Shown: positions 10,409 through 21,825, counted from the stretch's first letter. The stretch is 64,000 bases of DNA from Halichondria panicea (GCF_963675165.1 NC_087383.1:2510979-2574978), one strand, 5' to 3'. Made by a program: numbers and translations. Notes: generated from the sequence alone by a model not told the origin.

Positions 10409-11761
10409 TGTGACAGGGCCTAGGAAAACACCCCTTAACGCGGGTGTACCCAAGTTTATTTTTATTGTTGAATCGGATAAAGCGTTCTCTAAGCTTCAAA
10501 ATGATACCAAGATCGACCTCCTAGCTATTTTCTATCCGGAGATATGTTCGAGGGAACGCTACGAAGTATTGCAACGCCCTCTTGAGTAAATGACGCTCAA
10601 ACGTCATGAATAATTGAAGTTCAATTATTGATTTCCGGGCACTTCCGTATACTCATAAAGCTTAGTAAAAGATTTTCTGGAGAAGACGAGTTAGTTAGAT
10701 GAAGGCTAGGCATTCTAGGACTCTCTAGCTAGCTAGTATAGCTATGTAGCTGGATTGCTTGGCATCTAGGAAGGATCTTCTAAGAAATAAAAAGACAAAG
10801 ACTCCCGTCGCTCCAATGGTAAGCTTTCATGTCTTGTTATCAGCTTGTACTTACTTTCTGTGTCATGTATCAGTCTTATAATAGATCGCTCACTTATATG
10901 GAGCCTACAAAAAGTGTCTCTGTTCTTCATAAAGCTTAAAGGAAGCCTGTCTGATCTATTATAGGTGGCCTTTCACTTAGTATTCGTCTATATGCTAGAT
11001 CCAACTTATTATTAGCCTTACAAGAAGCTTTCCTCCTTTAATTTAGTATTGGTATCACTGCCATTGTGCTTAGTATTAGCAGGCCTGATGGGATGAGTGA
11101 TCACATCTTGGAGAGCCCAGGAAACCCTGTGAAATTGTCCTATAACATTTATATGGATGGTTCCCCCAGGTCGTTGCGAGTGTCGGAGGCCTGAGAAACA
11201 ATAGTCTATTGGCTAGAATGTAAGTGATGTGTCTATCTTAACTTACTACTTATCTGTAGGTAGTTATGGAGGGTTTATGAAGACAAGTGGCACGGGATGC
11301 ATACATCTAAAGAAACAAGAGTGGATCTACGCCAAGCTAGCTAGCTAGATAGCTGCTCTTTCTAATGAATTTCTGTTGCTAAATTATGTTTGTTAAGAAG
11401 TGGAGCTATAATATACCTGGCTCCTCTTGATGATTGTACTGGGCTGATGAAATAGTCCTGTACAAGTTGTAATCTTTTTTTGTTAAAAATAATTAACAAT
11501 AATAGGGAAATTCCCTCACGTAAACAGTAAATTTCATTGTAAAAAATGAACGTTCGGTGAGTTTCTTCAACGTCCGCGCTTGACCTGTTTAAAGCTTCGT
11601 AGAGAGCCAAATTTTTACAGGTAGGTAGAGGAAGGGCTGAAGTTAGCACCTGTGAAAAAAAAATTTTTTGCCCATGTTTTTCATTTCTACTAAATAATAT
11701 TGACCTATAGCCTAATTTAATTAGTGCCGCGTTAAGGGGGGTTTTCCTAGGCCCTGTCACA
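10409..11761. mobile_element. 1.35-kb non-autonomous TIR element nested in the satellite
   Basis: The left end TGTGACAGGGCCTAGGAAAA is mirrored by the right end TTTTCCTAGGCCCTGTCACA. The inverted match continues through CCCCTTAACGCGG, giving about 33 bp with one mismatch. A TA duplication flanks it: CCA-TA on the left and TA-TAGGCAG on the right, which restores the known unit variant CCATATAGGC. The interior has no transposase-like ORF that I recognise; it holds AT-rich DNA and short CTAGCTAG runs. Only one copy is present in the window. Non-autonomous DNA transposon is an inference from TIR and TA target. Confidence 0.85.
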
Positions 11762-12317
11762 TATAGGCAGTGCGTGTACATAGTGGGACCATAGGCAGTG
11801 CATGTACACAGTGGGACCATAGGCAGTGCATGTACATAGTGGGACCATAGGCAGTGCATGTACATAGTGGGACCATAGGCAGTGCGTGTACATAGAGGGA
11901 CCATAGGCAGTGCGTGTACATAGTGGGACCATAGGCAGTGCATGTACACAGTGGGACCATAGGCAGTGCATGTACACAGTGGGACCACAGGCAGTGCATG
12001 TACACAGTGGGACCACAGGCAGTGCGTGTACACAGTGGGACCACAGGCAGTGCGTGTACACAGTGGGACCACAGGCAGTGCGTGTACACAGTGGGACCAT
12101 AGGCAGTGCGTGTACACAGTGGGACCATAGGCAGTGCGTGTACACAGTGGGACCATAGGCAGTGCGTGTACACAGTGGGACCATAGGCAGTGTGTGTACA
12201 CAGTGGGACCATAGGCAGTGCGTGTACACAGCGGGACCATAGGCAGTGCATGTACACAGTGGGACCATAAGCAGTGCATGTACATAGTGGGACCATAAGC
12301 AGTGCATGTACATAGTG
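11762..12317. repeat. 28-bp satellite array S4 (about 20 units)
   Basis: Continuation of S3 beyond the inserted element, but with different variant composition: CACAGTGGGACC dominates, GCGTGTACACAG units run together from about 12020 to 12230, and four successive units carry CCACAG instead of CCATAG (about 11985-12075). This shows local homogenisation. It ends at TAGTGAAAATGTTTTTTCAG, the same right-hand neighbour as S2 and S7. Confidence 0.97.
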
Positions 12318-13295
12318 AAAATGTTTTTTCAGGTGAGTTGAAGGTGTACAATGCAGTAAGAACTAGACTGAATAGTTGTAAGCACAAAACCTCCAAATTG
12401 CACCTTAGACAATCATTCCGCCAAATTTTTCCAGTGGCTGCCCCCCGAACCCCCCCAAATGTTCAACAGCGTATGGCCGTCGTCATTTCCCCCCTTAGCT
12501 ATAAATCCTGCTTGAAACCCTGACAATAGTGAGTATTTGTGACATACCGTATAAGTAGAGGTTGTATGGTGAAAATGTTCGTATATTTCGTACTGTAGAG
12601 CATCATACACTGTACGAAAAATAAAACTACAAAACTATTCTACAGCAATAGGCTCAACGTGGCTGTATGAATATTTAAAATACGAAATATTTCTAGTCCT
12701 ACAGTATTATAAACTCTTTAACCACAACTTTGGTAAACATAATATTATTTCTTACCTAAACTTCTTGAAGGCATGAGTGAGTGTTCGGGTTCATTACTGA
12801 CAGGGCATCATTCTCAGTCTCAACTCACATCAACCTCCAGCATGGGGTGGGTCGATCACAGTGACATAACACACACAAACTGTGCAAAGGAACAGGAAAA
12901 CATGATAAACCGGCATTACGGTAACTTAAACCAACAGATGATAAATGGACTAAAATCATGAAAACTCATGAAAACTCACTAATAATAACGAGTGTTGCAA
13001 ACTGCGATGTGCTAATTATAGTTTCGATTAGGGGGGGAGGGGCTAAATGAGGCTCTTTATACTGCTAATCACAGGGGCCCCTCTTTCCGTATTCCCCCAA
13101 AACCTAATCGCAGTCACGTGACCCCTAACCTCTAGCGTGACAGATATGAATGGGCACGTACATGTAACATCTGCTTAACCGGTACCTCGCGGATATGACA
13201 CAACAAATCTACTGCAACCTGTAAGACTAGTCTGATATACATGTACCACAGAAACAGTGTGCTTGTGTACATGCTAATTTAAAACTACTCACATC
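12318..13295. repeat. Satellite-right segment, unit 1 copy
   Basis: It corresponds closely to 1888-2750 and 61398-62380. It contains the G/C homopolymer block near 12440-12500, a degenerate FEAESAAL exon copy near 12775-12820, and AT-rich filler. No coding sequence is supported. The block joins directly to a truncated Q exon at about 13300. Confidence 0.65.
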
Positions 13296-13400
13296 TGCAT
13301 AGTTCCAATTTTCACTCCAGCTCAGCCATGACACCCGGGTCCATGATTTGATATCTCTTGAGCAGCTTCTCCTCCATGTCTAGATGACTGCACTTCTAGA
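13296..13400 (-). pseudogene. Block Q exon remnant, unit 1
   Basis: The minus strand reads EEKLLKRYQIMDPGVMAELE, a diverged copy of the acidic coiled-coil Q exon, with the upstream part lost and replaced by a short CTTCTAGAAG palindrome. The same truncated form recurs at about 28590-28690 and 41630-41735. Confidence 0.5.
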
Positions 13401-14200
13401 AGGTAAAAGGAAAACAAAATAATGCATTTGGTAAATATCTACTCTCATGCAAACAACATTGTAATTAGTATTGAGAGAAAATACATGTGATGATCATTAC
13501 CAAATTTACTGGTAAAGGGTCAAACTGTTAGCAAGAGAGTTCATAATAGACGAACTCTGCTAATAACCAGGGAGGTAGTCAACATGGGGCTGCATAATAA
13601 AGGAGAGTATACAATTATGGAAGCATAAACACTTAGTAATGCATGCAGTCTATTGTGCATGGTCACATAATTATACGCAGATCATCCTCTATAATCTACT
13701 CAAAGGTTACTGCTATAAACAGGATTCACGAAGGCACCAGAATCAGAGAACACGTATATGTACAAACAGTGTTTATGACAGGAAACTAAACACATACATG
13801 TACACAAATAGCTACATGAAGCAAAAGCTGTATAATATCATTCTCACCTGTTTTGAGTGTCCTGAGGTGCCAGAGGATGTACAGACAGTCCAGTGGTGGC
13901 TCCGCTATCAAGACCCCCTGAGGCCACGGGTACATAAGAGTTGATGAGCCCCAGTATATCTGGCTTATGATAGTCGGGAAGGACTCCTGCAAACTCCCCC
14001 ACAGTGATAGTGATGGATTGCTGAAAGGTCAGAGAGGACGTGAGGTCAGAGGGGCCTTCTGAAACGGTTTCTATTGAGATACGGAGGTGGCGGACCAGTG
14101 TACGGAATATATCCAGTACAGACGGACCTGCATGAGTGGACACAAGCTAAGTAATGTAAATACATGTATGCAGATTAAAGCGTGGAATTAAACCACACTA

Positions 14201-14419
14201 CCGTATTACTAGAATGTTTTGCGAGCATCAAACATTTACGAATTTTGCGAAGGGTTGATCAATTCGCAACAATAATATCCGCAAAACCTAAAAATTATTA
14301 CTAGTAAATACACACGATCCTTGCCAGAACACAATAGTTAGATCGCAAAGGGTCAAATTTTCTGTTGATTTGGCTCATTCGAAAAGGTTTTTCACCAGCA
14401 AAATATTCTAGTAATACGG
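14201..14419. mobile_element. TIR element in EFR3-A intron (ACCGTATTACTAG family)
   Basis: Ends CCGTATTACTAGAATGTTTT and ATATTCTAGTAATACGG are inverted, with TA at both borders. The interior has CGCAAAA/TTTTGCG-type motifs. EFR3-B and EFR3-C lack it: their intron reads directly from TTAAACC into GTGTCAAAAC. It is immediately followed by a second element. Confidence 0.8.
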
Positions 14420-14421
14420 TA

Positions 14422-15029
14422 CCAGGAGCACATTACAGAAGGAGCGTCTGACCTCGGAAATCGCATCTCGTGGAAGTTTGCAAAGCATGACCTTATATGC
14501 AAAACCACTAAGTGGGTCTGCGGGCGAGTGCTAATTGAGCTGACGGTGCACTTTTACCAAGCATAGGTCAATAAAAGTGAAAAGCTACAGCTAGCTAGCT
14601 AGCTATAGGCCTAGTAGTAAGCTCTCTCTTCTAACAATCCCAGTAAGACTCCCTACTGCAAAAACAAAACGCCTAGTATGTGTTAGTCTAAGTCTAGCAA
14701 ACTTTCTCTGTACAAAGTGACTGGATATGCTCGTATTTTAGAACTTTCTGTACCTTACCGATGACAGCCTCTTCCATGATGTATACCAACATCCATCAAA
14801 GATCTAGCTATTCATTTTAGCTCTTTCTGGATCAACCTAGCTCTCCTGCTGCTGAATTACAAACAAAATCCATTTATAATGATATTCACAGGCTGACCGC
14901 GGTCCGTACTTTATGTACACAGTACTTACACACTTTTCTTATAAGGCAATGCGGCGTTTAGGAAAGCACACGAGATGCGATTTCCGAACCCATGCACAGT
15001 TAGACGCTCCTTCTGTAATGTGCTCCTGA
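14422..15029. mobile_element. Second TIR element in EFR3-A intron
   Basis: The left end CAGGAGCACATTACAGAAGG is mirrored by the right end CCTTCTGTAATGTGCTCCTG, and a subterminal pair GGAAATCGCATCTCGTG / CACGAGATGCGATTTCC lies inside. It is absent from the same intron in copies B and C. Its direct abutment to 14201-14419 suggests nested or sequential insertion. No transposase ORF. Confidence 0.8.
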
Positions 15030-15321
15030 CGGTACGTAGTGTCAAAACATACAATGTCATGTACAAACTTTAATAACAGCTATGAAAGCATCTACGTATG
15101 AAGAATAAATGCGTATAGCCTTCTTTAGAAAATGGCCCAAAAGTAGTGTTGCAACCATACAAGTACTCTACCATGGAGACTCACCTAGAGAGCTGTCTGC
15201 TGCCACGGCAACACACTTAGAGAGTGTGCTGAGGATCCCTTGTTTGGTCTCCCAGGACTCCTTCATCTTGGCATCCAGGTGGTCCACCAGCGACTGGACG
15301 GCCTTGTACCGATCCTGTCTC

Positions 15322-16165
15322 TGTGGGGGTACATGTAAGTGGATAATGTTACCCTAGGAGGCTGTGGGGGTACATGTACAGTGGATAATGTACACTGGGG
15401 GGCTGTGGGGGGTACATGATAGATAATGTAAACTGGGGGGCGTGGGGGTACATGTACAGTGGATAATGAACACTGGGGGGCTGTGGGGGTACATGTAAGT
15501 GGATAATGTACACTGGGGGGCTGTGGGGCGTGGGGGTACATGTACAGTGGATAATGTACACTGGGGGGCTGTGGGGCGTGGGGGTACATGTACAGTGGAT
15601 AATGAACACTGGGGGGCTGTGGGGGTACATGTAAGTGGATAATGTACACTGGGGGGCTGTGGGGGTACATGTACAGTGGATACTGTACACTGGGGGCTGT
15701 GGGGGGTACATGATAGATACTGTACACTTGGAGGCTGTAGGGGGTACATGTGTGTGGATACTGTACACTGGGGGGCTGTGGGGGGTACATGTGTGTGGAT
15801 ACTGTACACTGGGGGGATGTGGGTTGTACATGTGTGTGGATACTGTACACTGGGGGGCGTGGGGGGTACATGATAGATACTGTACACGGGGGGGGTGTGT
15901 GGGGGTACATGATAGATACTGTACACTGGGGGGCTGTGGGGGGTACATGATAGATACTGTACACTGGGGGGCTGTGGGGGTACATGATAGATACTGTACA
16001 CTGGGGGCTGTGGGGGGTACATGTGAGTAGAAAGTACAATACACATGTACACGGGGGGGGGGTGTGGGGGGTACATGTGAGTAGAAAGTACAATACACAT
16101 GTACACGGGAGGGTGTGGGGGGTACATGTGAGTGGAAAGTACAATACACATGTACATGTAGGTAC
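15322..16165. repeat. GGGGTACATGTA minisatellite in EFR3-A intron
   Basis: About 840 bp of imperfect 35-45 bp tandem units. Each unit holds GTGGGGGTACATG, then a TGGATA(A/C)TGTACAC block, then CTGGGGGGCTGTG. The same intron in EFR3-B (30700-30865) and EFR3-C (43677-43790) has only a few units, so this copy has expanded. Long open frames on both strands here (PPVYIIH..., HVPPTAPQCT...) arise from the repeat and are not genes. Confidence 0.9.
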
Positions 16166-16350
16166 CGTATAGCGGGTAGTTTTCGTGGAGTAAAAAATTC
16201 GTTCAACTCGGAAAACGGTGGTTTTTGTGAGTAAAAATTTGTTTAGTCTCGTTGCCTGCACTGCATTCCGGTAAGCCACGCCTACGTTAAAATTTCGTGG
16301 AGGTCAGCTTGCCCACGAAAATTACCTGCTATAATTACCCGCTGTCTTCG
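16163..16350. repeat. ACCGTATAGCGGGTA-family element remnant
   Basis: It starts TACCGTATAGCGGGTA, continues with TTTTCGTGG-rich sequence and GCCTACGTTAAAATTTCGTG, and ends near ACCTGCTATAATTACCCGCT. The same family is intact at 44765-45095 and partial at 27400-27525 and 39797-40015. Confidence 0.65.
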
Positions 16351-18054
16351 TGGGGGATACACATGTCTACTGGAGGGAACAATTGATCAAGAATAAATCA
16401 AGAGTATGTTGGACCTGAAAGCTATCAATGTTACATAACAGAACAAAGCAAAAAGCAACGAAAAACTTGTAGAGACTATTCATTTTATTACATAATTATA
16501 GTATACCTTGACTTACTGCAGTATTGGCTTGAGGACACTGTCGATGTGAGAGAGTCCGGCAAAAGTGATGAGCTCAGTGAGACTATCCTGAGAGTACCCT
16601 CCCAGACTGTCCCCCTCCTCCACAACAGGCTGGATCTCACCAGACTCTCTGTCAGAGTGGGAGGGAGGGAGGGAGGTTACTATTGGCACACACTGTATAA
16701 TTATCTAAGGCCATCAATAGGTAAGTTTGATACAAACTGAGGCTATCAACATTTACTCATTGAAGTATGTGTATTAGCCAGTGCTCCAGGAGTAGAACTG
16801 AAGCAAATTGTAGTGACTTTCCTAGACAGTATACCTTGACTGGACGACACTGACTGTGCATATTGAAGAGGAAGGGCGGCACTATCTTGTTCATGTGATC
16901 TAGGTCCCAAATGTTCATCTGGAGGTTGTCTTGCCAAACAATCTTCTTTATCACTCCCCTCAGCCCTTGCAACCCAGCCATCTGCGTCCTGTGTGAGGTG
17001 TAGTGGGGAGGGGTGGAGTTGGTGATGAAAGCAATGTGATCACAAGTTATGCATGTGGCAGAGCACCCTAAGGGCAGTACAGTTAAAATATGACACCTAA
17101 CACTTCGACCTGTGGCCACTCAAACTCATTTCAAAACAGTAAATGTACACATACTCGTGATATTGTCGGCGTTGTCCACATTCTTGGTGAGGCTAAGAGA
17201 GGCAAAGCGGTGGATGAGGAAGTCGTACTGTCTGTGGTAGGGGGTGTTCCCTTCCTCTCGCTCGGCAAACTTCACAAACTGTGTGTGCGGAGGAAGGGTC
17301 GTCAATGTGTTGTATACACAATACACTATTAACAAAATGAAAAGTATATGTACATGCAATCTAATCGTGAAGATACACGTTCACTCTCTGCACTCACCCA
17401 CCCACCCACACACTCTACTCACACACCCACTCCCACACCCACACACATCACACTCCCCCCTACTCACCGAATTGGTGGCCAGTTCTGTGTTGCTAGTTTC
17501 CAGCATATTATGCAGTATATCCAGGTAGCTATCCACAATCAACTGGAGCTTTCGTGAGTCACAGGCTGACAGCAGCTTCTCCGTCACTTGCAGAGCCACT
17601 CACATGCCTGGGGGGAGGGAGAGGCATGAAAATGGTATTTTGTACCACGTTTGTGAGAAAGCCATTGGTTGTATCATAGATATAACATTTAAAGTTCCCA
17701 GCCACATAAGATACATCATTTTCTGTTCCGGAGGTACAGGGATGGTCGATAAATTTCACTAGCTATACATGACATGTCGATATTGTATACTGTACAGGTA
17801 TGTCTCTGAAATAGTCGTCTAACCCGTTTCTCTCTCTTTTGCAGGCTCTGACGCAGTCTCAGAGCGAGGTACTCTCCAATATTGTCCAGATGGTCAGGGG
17901 AGGTTTGAACAAAGAACAGCAGCTTGTCTATATTAGCAGACACAGGTGTGGGAGAGCCCATCAACCAGCCGTTTGTAGCGAGGTTTGGGGCAGCAGAAGC
18001 ACGTCGCCATAGTTAGATCTAGTTCTGTGTCTTGATTGATTGTAGACCTAGCAT

Positions 18055-18714
18055 TTATTTGTAAAACGTAGAGCAGAGGTTTTTATGTAATATGTTGGCA
18101 ACCCTGCGCTTTCTTCTGGGTTTCTCACCCGTATCGTTTGAGGTACCCCCGAACGAGTCGGGTAAGAACTCAGCTAGTTCGATAAATTCCTCATTTTCCG
18201 ATTTTTTAGATAGTTTGTCGGGAATGGGGATGGCATTCTGGCCTACATTGACCGTATATGGAATAATGCTTGGTATCGTCGGTAATGTGGGGAGGCTCAT
18301 GCGGGTTTGAGTACGGGGGGCACTAGTGGATACGAGGGGAACATGTGCTAGTGAGGTACTTGACATACCTGCCGTTCCGGTGCTGACAACAGGGCCTGAG
18401 GTGGGACTCCGTGGGGTACCCGAGCCGGAAGCAGAGATGGTTGGGATCGAGGGTGGGACTGATGGTGAGACTGATGAGGGGACGGCTGTGGGGTGGTGTT
18501 GTTGGACTGCTGCCTGAATCCGCTGGTCCATTGCGGTGATGATCGTTGGTAACACCGCGCCGAGGGCTGCCTGGACAGAATTGGCAATCATGGTGTTGAA
18601 AGTTGTCGGAGTTGTCGTCGGGTTGGTGGAACTGATGGGCGGTGTTCCAGTTGAGGATGTGCTCGAGGAGGTAGTGGTCATCTTCATATAGAGAATTATA
18701 GGATAGATCAGCAA
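18055..18714 (-). CDS. Retroelement gag-like ORF, copy A (219 aa)
   Basis: Open 219-codon minus-strand frame starting MLIYPIILYMKMTTTSSSTS; the second Met (MTTTSSS) is an alternative start. The first half is a Ser/Thr/Pro-rich low-complexity region with an embedded helical stretch (MIANSVQAALGAVLP...). The C-terminal part reads AIPIPDKLSKKSENEEFIEL then AEFLPDSFGG. The 'IP.KL..K....EFIEL.E.LP' pattern resembles the gag-like start of retroelements common in sponge and cnidarian genomes (family inference). It lies head-to-head with NLR2 (start codons about 160 bp apart) and ends about 45 bp before the EFR3-A start codon. Copy C at 47986-48645 is almost identical, copy B is broken. It could be an isolated first exon of an element whose remainder is lost. 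Confidence 0.55.
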   Translation of the reverse strand: MLIYPIILYMKMTTTSSSTSSTGTPPISSTNPTTTPTTFNTMIANSVQAALGAVLPTIITAMDQRIQAAVQQHHPTAVPSSVSPSVPPSIPTISASGSGTPRSPTSGPVVSTGTAGMSSTSLAHVPLVSTSAPRTQTRMSLPTLPTIPSIIPYTVNVGQNAIPIPDKLSKKSENEEFIELAEFLPDSFGGTSNDTGEKPRRKRRVANILHKNLCSTFYK

Positions 18715-18876
18715 GAGAAATCTTGAGAATTATGGGATAGACCCAGAAGAGAAGTTTTCTATTCTTTCACTGACTGCCTGACCACGTGTTTCTTGCGCAT
18801 GCCCGTGTTGGTTGCAATTGGTACTCCATTATATTTCTGAGAGAGCTAGCTGCAAGGCACAGATTTATTTGCTGGA

Positions 18877-21825
18877 ATGGCCACTAAAGAGCAGAACCAA
18901 GGTATAAAGACTGTCATGTTTCCTATAAAGGATAAACCCAATGATTGCTAAAGCATAAAACTCTCATTGGTGATTGCTAACCTTGTGTGCTTGCTTATCT
19001 ATTCTCAGAGCTCACAATTGACGATCTGAAGACAGAAATGAAACTGACTGATGAGCAGCTCAATACAGCAATAAAGGAACCAGATCTACCCGAGTTAGCA
19101 GCATGTTTCGATAACACTGATGATTATCTTGAAAAGCTGGAGCTGTCGCCTGGACAGAAAACTGACGTCAGCGAAGTGAAGGCTAAAACACGTCTAAACC
19201 GCACTCAAGCCGGAATAAAACTTGCCCTAGAATACTGGCAGAACAAGAACCAACTACAAGCCACCTTCCAAGCTCTGCTACTCATCATACTCTCCCTGCT
19301 CAAAGGAGACGTTGCTGTTCAAGTGTGCAAGTACTTGTCTGACAAATGTGAGTCTGTTATGTGAGAGTGTGGTCATTGTGGTACCATACGTTGTGGGAGT
19401 GATTGCAACCAAATAAGGGACTTTCAACTTAATTGCTATTGTTACACATACAATTCTCTATTTACTATCACCAGGAATGGTACTCACCTATTGTTTTGTT
19501 TCTCCAGACTCCACCACCTCGTGTCCCCACTCTCAAGAGAGGGTCCTGCTGAACCACAAGCTGTCCTCGTACAGGGACTACCTACAAAGTCGCTACAGAG
19601 AACCAGACTCCACATCAGCCACACAATGGCCTCCCGTCTCAACAAACAAAGTCTTTAAACTGGCCATGATTCAGAAAGAGAAAATACAGAGAGGAAAAAT
19701 CGACGATGAATTTGTTAAACTAACAATCACAGGAAAAATTGACGATATTTTACTTAAAAAAACTCCGGTTAACTTGACGAACATTTTCTCTGAGATTGGA
19801 GATAGAAGACACTTTGTGTTGATTGAAGGAGCTCCCGGCTCTGGCAAGAGCACCCTTGCTCTACACATTTGTCAGGAGTGGGCAAAGGGGAAACTGTTCC
19901 AAGAATTCGATATTGCAATCCTTGTCAGACTGAGAGATCCCCTCGTTAGAGAAGCCATTACAATTTCTGACTTACTTCCCTGCACAAACAAAGCGATGGC
20001 TAATGAAATAGAGACTGCAATTATGTCATTGTACGGCAAAGGTGTACTGTGGGTGCTGGACGGATGGGACGAACTTTCTTCTGACCTCCCTAGAGACTCA
20101 ATCATCAACAAACTAATTCGACCAGGCACGTCACAAGAACGTCCGCTACACAAATCCACCATGATTATAACATCTCGACCATCATCTTCGGCTGAGCTCC
20201 ACCCACTAGTCTCGTCCAGGGTGGAAGTGTTGGGGTTCAATCCACATGAACTAGAACAGTATTTCACTGAGTGTCTGAAAGGTGACTCACAAGCTGTGCA
20301 GACTCTACTGGAGAGAATTCGAGAGAACCCAGTGGTAGAAGGTAGCTGCTACCTCCCCCTCAATGCTTCCATTGTCGTTAATTGCTTCCTTTCTGACAAC
20401 CACTCCCTCCCAACATCCAACCACGGGATATTCACATCAATTGTCCAGAGCTCTCTCAAGAGATACCTCCAGGAGAAGTTGGGGAAGACCACTCCAGTGG
20501 GAGACATCACATCCCCAGACTCACTGCCCTCGGAAATCAGAATGCAGACCGTACAAATGTGTCAACTTGCATATCATGGGATCGAAAAAAACAAAGCGAC
20601 ATTTACTGACAGTGATTTGGCCGCTCTTTGCATTACGAAGGACATTTCAAACGTTGGATTATTACAAACTGTTCCCAGTATCATTAGCGATGGTCATTTG
20701 GTTTACTACTGCTTTCTCCACCTGTCTATTCAAGAGCTACTGGCAGCAATCCACATCTCTCTCATGTCTCCCAAGCAACAAATCTCTGTATTCCAGAAGC
20801 TGTTTGGGAATCCTCGATTCAGTGCAGTCTTCCAGTTTTATGCTGGTATCACCAAACTGAGTACAAGTAGACCAATCCTCAGCAAGCTACCTCGATTCTT
20901 GTGTCCAGTTCCAGCCACTGTTTTTGATCTGGTCAGAAAGGTTGTCAAAACTGAGAAAGAGAAGTATGGTGAGCCGAAGCCCCTTTTGTTGTCCCTCATC
21001 AATTGTTTGTACGAAGCTGAAGACTCGCAACTGTGTGTGTTTGTGGCTAATCTTCTTAATCACAATCTAAATCTTGATAGCACTACAATGAATCCTATCA
21101 ACTGCCTCTCTGTTGGATATTTCGTATCAGCTTGTTCCAACACCAGTAATGGATTCACACTTCGCCTCAGAAGTTGCTCTATTAGTGAACAAGGCTGCAA
21201 ATTTCTGGCACGAGGACTCTCCAAGTGTCCCAACTCTAATAATGATATTCCTACAGAAGGGATACACATCGCTGAGATTATCGAGAACACTATTTCAATA
21301 TCTGAATTGGATTTGTTTAATAATGCCATTGGTAACAGTGGACTTAGCACACTCTGTGAGGCCTTCTCAGCGAACATATCATTAAAGCGCCTGCACCTGA
21401 CCAAATGCTCACTAACAATATCAGACGACAATGGAGCTGCCCTCTATCAACTTCTGAATACAAACAATTCCCTCGAACATCTTAATTTGTCTGGTAACAC
21501 AGTGACTAGCTGTCGTCACATTGCTGCTGGACTTGCAGTCAATAAGACTCTGAGAACATTGGGATTGGGTAACTGTGAACTGACTGATCAGAGTATCGAG
21601 GAACTATCAACTGGACTGATCAACAAGATTGAAACACTGTTCATTTATGGTAATGACTCAATAACAGAAGATGGAATGAAGACGCTTGCCAGACATCTAA
21701 CCACCCACTGCTCTGAACTGACACGATTGTTGATACCCGACCACCTAAGATCCTGTATCGAGACAGTATTCAGGGACACTAACAAAGAGAGGAAGAGAAA
21801 TGGACTACCCGAGATTGATGTGTGA
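18877..21825 (+). CDS. NLR2: death-fold–NACHT–LRR receptor, three exons (893 aa)
   Basis: Predicted exons 18877-18901, 19009-19347 and 19508-21825 join in phase 1 at both introns and give 893 residues. Residues about 9-121 form an all-helical death-fold-like domain (ELTIDDLKTEMKLTDEQL ... QATFQALLLIILSL). Residues about 225-390 are a NACHT ATPase: Walker A GAPGSGKST at 229-237, Walker B WVLDGWDEL at 303-311, and an ITSRP sensor-like segment near 342. FLHLSIQELLAA (about 524-535) is the NLR HD2 signature. From about 680 on there are leucine-rich repeats (LSELDL/LEHLNLSGN type). The start is chosen because the eight-residue first exon MATKEQNQ and its donor are identical in all four copies. Known NLRs are cytosolic sensors that oligomerise on ligand binding and signal through the N-terminal death fold; ligand unknown here. 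CARD rather than Death cannot be excluded. Confidence 0.93.

Larger units (their letters stand above)
13845..18010 (-). pseudogene. EFR3: EFR3-A: decayed EFR3 homologue (PI4KIIIα membrane anchor)
   Basis: The N-terminus reads MATCFCCPKPRYKRLVDG, matching the cysteine-rich (palmitoylated in known EFR3) start and the PRYKRLVD signature. Later exons, from 17830 down to 13845, match the armadillo-like region: YLDILHNMLETSN, FVKFAEREEGNTPYHRQYDF, AGLQGLRGVIKK, VLKPILQ, DHLDAKVKESWETKQGILST and LPDYHKPDIL. EFR3 proteins recruit PI4KIIIα to the plasma membrane. Lesions: a 20-bp deletion in exon 1, an extra A at its end, a 2-bp loss in exon 2 (near 17598), a 1-bp loss in exon 3 (near 17170), a 2-bp loss in exon 4 (near 16855), the exon for HFDLNKLWISDKEF missing, and a deletion near 13550 removing the next two exons. 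Exon 8 (13847-14130) is the best preserved of the array. Two TIR elements and a minisatellite lie in introns. Confidence 0.85.

Noticed and set aside
9706-12317. CRISPR array
   Set aside because: 28-bp direct repeats, but with no spacers (units abut head to tail), in a eukaryotic context with spliced genes.
15263-16279. Pro-rich minus-strand ORFs up to 338 codons and Gly/Trp-rich plus-strand ORFs
   Set aside because: They lie in the GGGGTACATG minisatellite inside an EFR3 intron; open in several frames on both strands because of repeat composition.
18055-18714. Gag-like ORF as 5' exon of EFR3
   Set aside because: It ends with its own stop about 45 bp before the EFR3 ATG, and that ATG directly encodes the cysteine-rich N-terminus expected for EFR3, so no upstream exon is needed.
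19477-19507. Start codon of NLR2 at 19477 (and equivalents at 34679 and 49540)
   Set aside because: The sequence from there to 19507 is the polypyrimidine tract and AG acceptor of intron 2. The conserved first exon MATKEQNQ, two phase-compatible introns and the death-fold exon show the true start is at 18877.
19671-20267. Minus-strand and frame-shifted ORFs inside the NLR exons
   Set aside because: Shadows of the NACHT reading frame; they are repeated in every NLR copy only because the coding strand is conserved.
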